DNA of 64,000 nucleotides, from assembly GCA_035771165.1 (NCBI GenBank), contig JAWNZC010000369.1, positions 124,001-188,000 of the forward strand. Reading direction: 5' to 3'. The DNA comes from Paragorgia papillata (taxonomy: Eukaryota > Cnidaria > Anthozoa > Scleralcyonacea > Coralliidae). The position numbers and the translations under genes are program-made. The first letter of the stretch is position 1. Each line of letters starts with the position of its first letter. Of the stretch, positions 50,501 to 61,000 are shown in pieces. The notes beneath the pieces were generated by a model, which was not told where the DNA came from, searched no databases, and worked only from the letters and a program-made list of their open reading frames with translations.

Positions 50501-53500
50501 CGGGTGCTGCCCAAAAATGTGTCCCCATTTTCATTTTCAAAATGGCGGCATTTAATGGAAATCTTTGTAAACATTTTGTTTTATGAAGTCGCCAGCTCTA
50601 TAAAGAATCGCTAAAGATCACGAAAAAATCTTAAAGAAGCGAGGCGTAGCCGAGTTCTCCTTAGAGTGTCTTTATCAACTTTTTCCAAGTGTTGTTATTT
50701 ATAACTCGATGACGTCTTCATATTAGAAAACGAAAGCTTTCTGACGTGACGAGTTTTGACGGTCTTCCACTGTCCCAGTCTGATATAGTTTGTCGTCTGG
50801 CTTTCTTGTCTTAACGACGGGAAAATGAAGATGGAAAACTCGTCGTTTATACTAGCCTGTAAGCAGGCTAGTCGTTTACCGGATTTTAAAACACCTGACA
50901 ACTGACGAGTTTCTCGTCTGCTAATATAATTCGACTGAATTATTGCCGAGCAAAATACAGTTTTAAAAACCTGGGTAATCAGTCCGGTTCTTATATAGGT
51001 ATCGGTCAGCGACCTTTACCATTAACAAAAGGACCCATAAATGCCGCCATTTTGAAAATGGTTTTGGGGACACTTTTCCTAACTCAAAGGTAATAGGAGC
51101 ACGCAGTCCAGTTATATATATAGAGTAATAACTCGCAGACTGACTGACCTATCGACCGACAAACTGACTACTTAATAATGCAGGCAAAATAGAAGCTCAC
51201 CGTCACCCCAATTTTGCTGTGTAACTCGTCCTTCTTCATCTAAAACTTGTATCATAAGCTCTCTAGCTAATGTTCCATTCTCTTCCTCGGGTTTAGATTC
51301 TTCACGATCCGCAGTGGTTGTTTCCGATGGAAGCACCTTACACAAAGCTAACTCAAACAACTTCAAGAAATAGTGAATGGAGAATCGGTACTCGTGTTGG
51401 ATACCTGATAGGGACGTGATGGCTTTGAATAAAACTGTCACTAGTTGTGATAATGGTTGGTACCTCTTCTTCAGCTGGCCAAGTTTATCCAAATTTTTTA
51501 CAGCATTCTCAAGACGTTTCGTCACCTATGATAATCAACACATTACAATACTGATGAGTGTTTATAAGTCCATTCAAACATAGTGTAAATGCCTCAAGTC
51601 TTACAATTCTTCTTTTAAAGAGCTGTTTACATAAGCAACGTTTAAGCAACGTGAAAAGGTGGCGAATAGCCGAAAATAGTTAACCGGCCTGACTCGTTTG
51701 ATTAGGATCACGTTGTAGTTCTGAAAGTCGCATAAACTAAATTTGCAGTAGAATTGGTTTAGTTTAGATGGAAGAAAATCTAAACGTCGATTCACTGCAA
51801 ATCTCCTCTCGACCTGACTGCTTAAAACGCACTAAAAAAATTGTCCAAGTATGCCCAGAGGCATAATTCGTTTGTAGTTCTCTGTGCATTTTCATTGTTT
51901 ACCGTGACCCATTAGAGAACAGATGCACAAATTACTGTACTGATTTATGTTTAAAGCGTTTATATCACTTGTTGGGTTTTAACGTATTTGAATAGAGCAA
52001 AAAAAGTTAGTTAAAAAGTTATTTTGCCGTTTTTGATTTACTTTAATAGTTTCTGAGATATAAGCCTTTAAACATGCCAATTTCAGGAACCTAAGCCGAC
52101 TGTCTTCTTAGTTGGAACTCTCGTGCGTACTGGAAAACGGGTGTGAGCTCGACATTTCGATTTTTCAGTTAAATATATGTGTTTTTGTGAATAATAAGCC
52201 GAAATGTAGTTGTTTTGGATTGACTCGTTCCTGAGTCCCAGCCCCCCCCCCCCCAAGGTGTTAAAATGAACGACGGAAATTTTTGAGAATTGACATGTTC
52301 AGAAGCCAATATGTCAGGAATTACTTGACTAAATCAAAAACGGCACATTTAAATACGTTAAAACCCCACAAGTGATATAAGCACTTCAACAAAACGATTC
52401 CATTTTGCCGTTGTCTGTTCAGTTATAGATGCACAGATGACGTTACAACGTGGTAAGAACCAAAAAGTAGCACACGAGACGCAGTCGAGCTAGTGGGTCA
52501 CTGATGTTCTTACCACGTTGTGACGTCCTCTGTGCATCTATAACTGAACAGACAACAAAAAAAAAGATGAATCTATTTGTTTTATACAATAAAAAATAGA
52601 AAAATTATGTTTTAACAGACATACTAAATTTTCCCGGCGAACTTACGGGGCATTGAAAAAAATAAATCACTTCATCTGATGTGATCCATGATCTGTACAA
52701 ATCAAGCAACGTCATTGGCTCGTGATGTTGCAGTGAGATCCGTGATTGGTTTAGAGAAATCAGACCACGCGTCAGTGACGTAGTCTGTGCATCTGTCCCT
52801 TTATAGACCATGGCGACCAATAAAAACGCACGTGCTATTTAAATTATTGTATAAAAACCAATCACGGATCTCACTGCAATATCACAAGCCAATGACGTCG
52901 CTTGATTTGTATAGATCATAGTTACTCCAACTGACGTGATTTCGTTCGCCGTTTCCCGTCTACGTGAATCTTAGGCTATGTGCACACGGTAACGTTTCCG
53001 AGCGTTTTCGTATTGTTTCAAGTAATGAACTGATTGTTTTCGATTCCCTTAAGAACAGTAAACAATACGAAAACGCTCGGAAACGTTACCGTGTGCACAT
53101 AGCCTTAATCTCTCTTATAACTAAAAATAAATTTGTTAAATAGTGCTTTTATAATTCATAACGTCGAGAAAAGAGAAAATGTTCTGACATTACCTGAGAT
53201 CTACAACTGACAATATCAGCTATAAGTTCTGTGTCGTCCCAAATATCTGTTCCTTGGCGGTTACACAATCTCGTTATTAACTTGTAGTCCAGGTCTTCCA
53301 GCATCAGAAGATTTTCCAGTAAAGCCTTCATGTTTTTTCGGCTCTCGTTCCACAACTCAGGTTGTACACGGGATAATGAAAGTGAGAGGATTTCCTCTGC
53401 CAGACTCTCATCCTCCAAGGTAAAGTTAACAAGTGAGGTTATGGATGCTATTTCTGGTGTGAATGTCATAGTGTGAGAACTGGTAAGCAGGTAAAGCTTA

Positions 53501-56500
53501 AAGTTTGGATGACACGTAAGCCTTCGTCCACCGCAATTCACTGACTGTGGATCTATAGACAAAATTATTTAGTTAAAATCGTTTTGAGATTAAGCAGATT
53601 ATGAAAGGTAAGAAGCATTATAAAGGTTCGTTTACACAGGCGATTTTTGTTGCGATTTTTCTCCTTCTGACACATGCGATTGAATGAATTGACTTACGAA
53701 AGTATTAAACATTTATGCGTAGCTATACGAGGTTCAATACATTGGCCAGTCATTCATTCAATCGCATGCGTCAGGATGAGAAAAATCGCAACAAAAATCG
53801 CCTGTGTAAACTGGCCTTAAAAGGTAAAGGAAAACTTAGAGTTGCAAAAAAGGGGTACCATTGATAGTGTCAGTGCCAGGAAGTACATCACATATTAACA
53901 TTTCACTCGGTGTGGTTTTAAAACGTATACTAGACCGTTTTAATAAATATCGAATACGTAATTTCCACCCTATGACGTCACTTCCTTTTCCATTTTGCTT
54001 TTGAATTCTTTTCAATTTCGTTTAATTGTCTTAGCTTTTGTATATTTTCAATAGAGTTCAAAACGCTGAAAATGACGTCAATGTCGTCAAATGACTTACT
54101 CTGCACTCATTAAAGGGCACAGTGTTGGGTACCACGCGCATGCGCATAAACCCTTCGTTTTGAAAAAATTCATGAACAAATTCAAAGCAATTCAACATGG
54201 CGTCGTAATAGGTGTTGTATTACTTGTACTTGATTTGTGTTATGAATTGGAGTAGAAAGATCGTTTTTAAAAAAACAATTGAATGTACTTACTTCTTCAT
54301 CGCTTATAGTAGAATGTTCTTCTTCAGTTTCTATATTTTCCGTAATTGTATCGGTATCATCAAAAACCGAACCTACATCGCTTTCCGCCATTTTGCGTTA
54401 GCGCCCCCCCGCAGATACAAATCTCTAATCAGTGGTCAATTATATCACGTGGTACGCAACACTGTGCCTTTAAAAGGTGTATATATTCACTCAATATTTC
54501 CCTTCAGTTGAAATTCCCTAGATCATGTAGTGTATATCCTAGTAAAATGACAATATTAATCGTGGTACTTTCTAAACACTCTCGTTCGTTCGTGCGGAAT
54601 CAATAAACACGGCACCACCCTTTAGGACTGGGTCTATAATGGAAGCTAAGTGAGTATAAAAGAGGCTAAGAGCATAGAGATCATATAAATACTAGAGGGG
54701 GCATTGGCGGGAAAATTTGGTAACCACATGGCAGCCGCCATTACCTATGATATTTCAGTCAATGGCCCTTTTACCTTTTAGGAAAAACCCGCAATGCATT
54801 CGGGTAGTTGGGTATCACTTCACTTCCAGGTGAAATGGCTGCCGCGAGGCGAGCACTTTTACTTGGAAGAATAATTGATTAGTTTTAACCGCTTTTAGCT
54901 TTCGAGAGTAAACTTTACTTATTGCAGCATAACTAGGGGGGTATTTACTACATTCTGTGGAAAAGGTAATGAAGTTACTGCAGTCGTTGTCGAGAAAGTC
55001 AATTCAGAGTGATCGACTGAGCGAACACGATTCGAACAAAAACATTTATGAAGAAAGGTCTGTGCGAGCGTTTGCAGGTGAGTAAGCTTATCAAGTGGCG
55101 ATCAATAAAATATTTTGCTATGTGGATATTTGTTTGTAGTTTATCTGTACAGATCGTATCGTTTTTGTAATTGTGCACGTCTCTTTAAGCCTTTTTTCGC
55201 TTATTGAGACTGACAAAGTTTGGCCATGTTTTCGATCAGACGTTCGATAAACAATACCCCTACCAACAATGTTTTGGTTCTGTTTTGGCCCGAAAACTAA
55301 GCTTGTCCAGTGAGCAGAAATTCAGGTTTTTACAAGAGCTGCAACTCAAAAGTGCTTTCGCGAGTTTTGCAGCCGTTGTTTTGCTTATTTTCTTTGTGTC
55401 TTGATTCGTCTCCTCCCAGCCGTCTGCCATTGACGCCTAATGCAGTAATTTAGTAAGTTTTAGAATTATGCACTTGTCAAAGTTTAGCCCCAGGGTAGGG
55501 GGGACGATCAAACCCAGGGGGATTTGACATTTTTTGAAAATTTACGTCAAATTCCTTACCCAGGGGGGCAAAAACGTTTCTGTGGTTCCACCATTGTATC
55601 AATATAAATGCACATATCAATGTTAAGCCCGGGGGTGGGGGTGGGGGGCAACCCACAGGGATATTGACTTTGTGGGGGGGAAAATGCAGTGAAATTCCCC
55701 TGTCGTAGAATAGCCTTGTTGGTCAAAATACCCCTCCCTGGGAAATATCAAGTGTTAAAATATAATATTAAGATAATTTTATGTGTCAAAAATCCCATCC
55801 CTTGAGAAAGTCAAATTTCCCTGTCTCGGGATATGTTGATCAGTCAATATCCCATGGCTTGCCTGCCCCCACCCACCCTGGGCCTTAACATTGATAGGTG
55901 CATAACAATTGATTCAAGGAGAAACAACATTGACAGCATAATAAAGAAGTCAGTACAAAATATATGTGTGGTAGTGTTCAGGGAGCTGGACGTTTTTAAT
56001 ATTAACAAATGAATAAATGATAAACTAGGCTAGGAATAGCAATGCTAGAACGTGTTTACAGCATCCTCCTTTAATACCAGCCTTACACATAGTTAGCACA
56101 GACAATTTCTTCAGTTATTTGATTCTGTTTTGACAGCACCAGTAGAGTTGTCACTGGCTAATTCAGTTCCCAGAATCCCAGATGCTTTTGCAACAGCTCA
56201 TAGGTAAATAAAGGTGGAAGAATTTCAAGTCTCTTGTCCATTGCTTTGTCTCACCTTGGCACAGTTTGTTGCTTCCTTCAAAGTGCAAGGTTCATCCTTC
56301 ATATTAATAAATTATATTCTAACTAATTTAACTATTTTAATATTATAAATATATTCCTAATACATATGTATATACAGTACAAATATTTATAATTTCATTT
56401 ACAAACTATTCAACTATCAACATATTTAACAAGTTAAGCCAAACACTACAAATGTTATTTTAGGTTAAAATATTGTATTACTGTAATAAGCTACTGTAGA

Positions 56501-57791
56501 GCTGCTCCCATCAGTTCATTTTCATAATCGATTAATCATTGTCAACAATCGATTAATATCGATTAATCGTATTGATTAAATAATTTAAATACGACATGTC
56601 CATGGTGGTTTGTCCATTCAAAGGAAGGGGGTGCTTTTATAAAGTTTTTACTAAAATAATTTGGTGGGGATTGCCTCCCTTGTTGTCGCCCAACAATTCA
56701 GTCACTATTCATGTTTTAAATCACTGTTTAATCACGGTTATAGATTGTGCACTTTCTCGCACTCTCACAGTTTACACTTGCCACTCCAATCAAAACAAGT
56801 CACCTTTGTCATTTGATCACAATGACAATGCCCATCTTGTCACAATTTTTTAATTCCGGAAAGAAACTCACTCCAGCATCATGCTGTGCAGGGTTGTTAT
56901 AGATTTATAGATGATCTGATTATTGTTAAGTATAATCGATTGCAGTAAAAAACGAAAAAATAATAATTAATTAGGAGCACCTCTAAGTTACTGTATTAAC
57001 TAGGTTGTACCGGTATTTATAGTTCTAGAACACTGCACAAACACAAATAAAGTTTATATTTATACCTTGAGTTTTTACTTACTAATATCTAAGTAACTAA
57101 AACTATTTGAGAAAAGTTCAATGTACACAAGTACACATACAGAGAAAAACTCCACACTTTTTTTTTAATATTTAGTAAATAAACAATGTTGAATTTAAAT
57201 TTTTTATGACATATTAAAACTAATGCACCTGTCAATGTTAAGCCCCAGGGGAGGGGGGATGGGCAACCCAATGGGACTAAACAACCTCCGCGCCCCTGTG
57301 GGTTAGGAATTTGACAAAAACAACCATCCTGAGAGAGGGGATATTTGATAATTTTGTGTGGGAGTCTGGTGACCACCAAGTATTGAAATGTAGTGTATAA
57401 ATCTGATAGGTAAATATGAGCTGTTTTTATTGTATTTTAGTGTTCTATTATCGCTCAGGTTGAAATTGTGCTTATTGTGCTCAGTTTCTTTGACAATATA
57501 AGTTTAATATTCTGTTAGTTTGTTGACCAATGGCAATACATTACTGTATTTAATTTTAAAGGTTTCAGAAGAGATGGACTGGAAACTGCCCTCTTCAGTA
57601 GTGCAAGGTTTGAAATGGGCTTAAATGCTCTTGATCAACCACAAGAGCAATTAGTTTAGCTTTTCTAGTTTATCATTTATTCGTAATATTTAAAACGTCC
57701 AGCTCCCTGAACACTACCACATACTGTGCATAGATTTTGTTCTGACTGCTTTATTATGCTGTTAATGTTGTTTCTCCTTGAATCAATTGTT

Positions 57792-57823
<32 letters not shown>

Positions 57824-58012
57824 ACTTCCCAAGACAGGGAAATTTGACTTTCTTGACAAGCTCGAGGGACGGGATTTTTGACACATAAAATGATCTTAAT
57901 ATTATATTTTAGCACTTGATATTCCCCAGGGAGGGGTATTTTGACCAACAAGGCTATTTTACTGCAGGGGAATTTGACAATTTTTCCCCACAAAGTCTAT
58001 CCCTGTGGGTTG

Positions 58013-58046
<34 letters not shown>

Positions 58047-61000
58047 TTATATTGATACAATGGTACTGGAACCACAGAAAAGTTTGTTTCTTTATTTGAC
58101 ACAAATGTTTGCCCCCTGGGTAAGGAATTTGACGTAAATTTTCAAAAAATGTCAAATCCCTCTGGGTTTGATCGTCCCCCCTACCCAGAACTTACTAAAT
58201 TTAATACTTGGGAGGAGACGAATCAAGACACAAAGAAAATAAGCAAAACAACGGCTGCAAAACTCGCGAAAGCACTTTTGAGTTGCAGCTCTTGTAAAAA
58301 CCTGAATTTCTGCTCAGTGGACAAGCTTAGTTTTCGGGCCAAAACAGAACCAAAACATTGTTAGTAGGGGTATTGGGCCATTCCATTTAATATGTGCACC
58401 CCCCCTATTGAGGGCCTTGGATATCCAGGGGGGAGGGGGGGGTCGTAGACTAGTAATTTCCAAGGGGGACACTGAGCAACATCCAAGGGGGGCAAATAAT
58501 ATATATAAAGTTATTTCCAAGGGGGATGAAAGATGGAAGAAGGTATAGCAGAAATCAGGAGCATATTTCCAAAATTCCAAAATTTCCAAAGGGGGATCAG
58601 AGGTATATTAGAGATATAACCAAGGCAGGGGCGGATCCAGGAATTTTTCAGAGTACGTCAAAATCCGGAAATATTATTTCTAGGGGGGTGCGGGGGCATG
58701 TCCCCCCGGAAAAAATTTAAAATTTGGTTCCCTGAAATGGCATTTCTTGCATTCTGGCAAGACTATTTAGCAAAATCTTACAGTTTTAACTTGTGTTTTT
58801 TATACAATATTTTATGATTTTTTAAGGACTTGTGCTTTTGTATTGTTTTATCATTATTGGAGAGAACTTTTTAGGACTGTTTTGCTCCATGTCAGAGCTC
58901 ATCAGCATGCCTATGAATCACTGTTGTACAGTGAATCCAACATGGACAGCCAAGGCTCCAACATATTTTGTAAGGTCAATTGCAGCCACTTGCTGCAATC
59001 CCGGAGCTGCCAAGCTGTCTGGTTTTGGGGCACCAGATACTAGCCTTAACACATACTAGCCAGACACTGTCTGATTAGAAGAAGCATTATGAATAGACCA
59101 TAATTATAGGACATTTCATGGGCATAGAGGAGCTTATCTCTCTACATCGTCCTAGTCATATTAATTCTTAACTACTTAATACTTTACCCCTTATCTACCC
59201 TGAGCTGTCTGGTTTTGAGGCACCAGATACTGTCTGACTAGAAGAAGAATTATGAATAGACCATATAGGACATTTTGTGGACATAGAGGAGCTCATGCCT
59301 CTCTACATCATTCCAAGTCATACTCATACATACTAATTAGTAACTACCAAGTACTTTTTTTTCTCTTTTTCCCCCCAGAAATATATATATATACTGTATA
59401 TATAAATACTTTATTTCATTGCAAGATAATATAGATAGTACAAATAGATATGAAAGAAGAAAATAATAATTTACAATGATGGGGAATCTACAATTAAGAA
59501 AGCAAAATTCAAAATTTGCTTGTTTGGTGTATACATTAATAATTAACAAACTATGGACAATATATACCCCCTCGAGCACACTACACAACATCTAAATTAT
59601 CGATGTTGCATAATAAGCCCAAGAAGGTATTTACTGTCATATTAACATAATATAACATTGTTGGTATAGAGAAGAGATGAATATGCTAGCTCGGATATAG
59701 CCTAGAAAATTGTTTTGTTTAAAGTACATTTTACTATTTCACATATACTATATATATAATATATGATGAAATAATATATAAACCTAATTGCTGCCTTTTT
59801 TTAATAAATGAATTTTGTTTACATTTTTTTTAAATTGGAAAAATGATTTACATTCTGTTGCTATTGATCTAAAATTGCTACAAACTTTCGGCTACAGTAA
59901 GATTTAATTATAATATTCAGTGATGGATTACTTATATTTGTAACACATCTCATTATCTCAATAATTATGAATTATTCATAATATACTCGAGAGCTCTACA
60001 TATCCCATCTAATTTAAATAATTTACGCTTTTCACGGTTGCACAAGTCTGAGGAACTAAAGACTTAAACTTAAAACTCACCTTATTAAAGCAATACAACG
60101 TTTCTTAACTTTCTTTCAACAAACAGCTTTAGCATTACTGAGGAATATATGCCTCCGCGTCGATATCCCGATGTAATGTCTTGCCAAATATCTGCGCCGA
60201 AAACTCTTGACCCACGAGGAAACCATACGATTAGAGCTTCTTTGTCAAATCGCAACAGATCGTCTTCAACAAATATTCATCGTTTCCACTCTGTAGTGTA
60301 GAGCATTCTCTACAAGTTCCGTGACAGTCTCAAGCAGAAGTTTGACTGCCGGCTCAGATAGCTTAGTATGCCGTAGTCTTGCACTCTTGCCGTAGTCCGT
60401 GTACGTCGAAATATCCTTTGCTAGCCAATCAAAAGCCAAGAACGTCAAAATATTTTACTTCCGACGTAGACTATCTACTTCCGACGTACCTCTATTGTCT
60501 TTGTCCAATCAGTGCTCGTTATTTCGACGTAGACGGCCATTTTGACGTAGTCTAATTATCCACATTTGTAAATAAAATCCCTCTCTATCCCTACCGTATG
60601 AACAGTTTCGTTCAGGCTACATGAAGTAGACAAAGACACTAAGTGTCCTCCAGCCGAGGAGGGGGGCTGAGTCAGAGAATTATTCAATTTTCCTCGATAT
60701 AGCGCTAAATACTTTCAAAAAAAATTTAAAAATTAATATAATTTTTTTTTAAATTTGAATATTTTTAAAATTTGAAATTTTCAAATTTTAAATAATTTTT
60801 TTAAATGTTTTCCAACTAATTAATTCATGAATAAATTAGTCTGGGATTTTTGTCTACGTCGCATGACGTGCTTGACGTACCCTAAATCCGCCCCTGAACC
60901 AAGGGGGGATCAGGATCAGAGGTTAATATCCAAGGGGGATGCTAAATTAAAGACCACAAAAAAATCCACAGGGGTTATACCCTACAGAATATCCAAGGGG

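Noticed and set aside
54293..54391. Alternative first exon of a short dynein-like protein
   Set aside because: Phase 0 donor against a phase 1 acceptor at 53552, whereas the exon at 62263-62118 fits both phase and homology.
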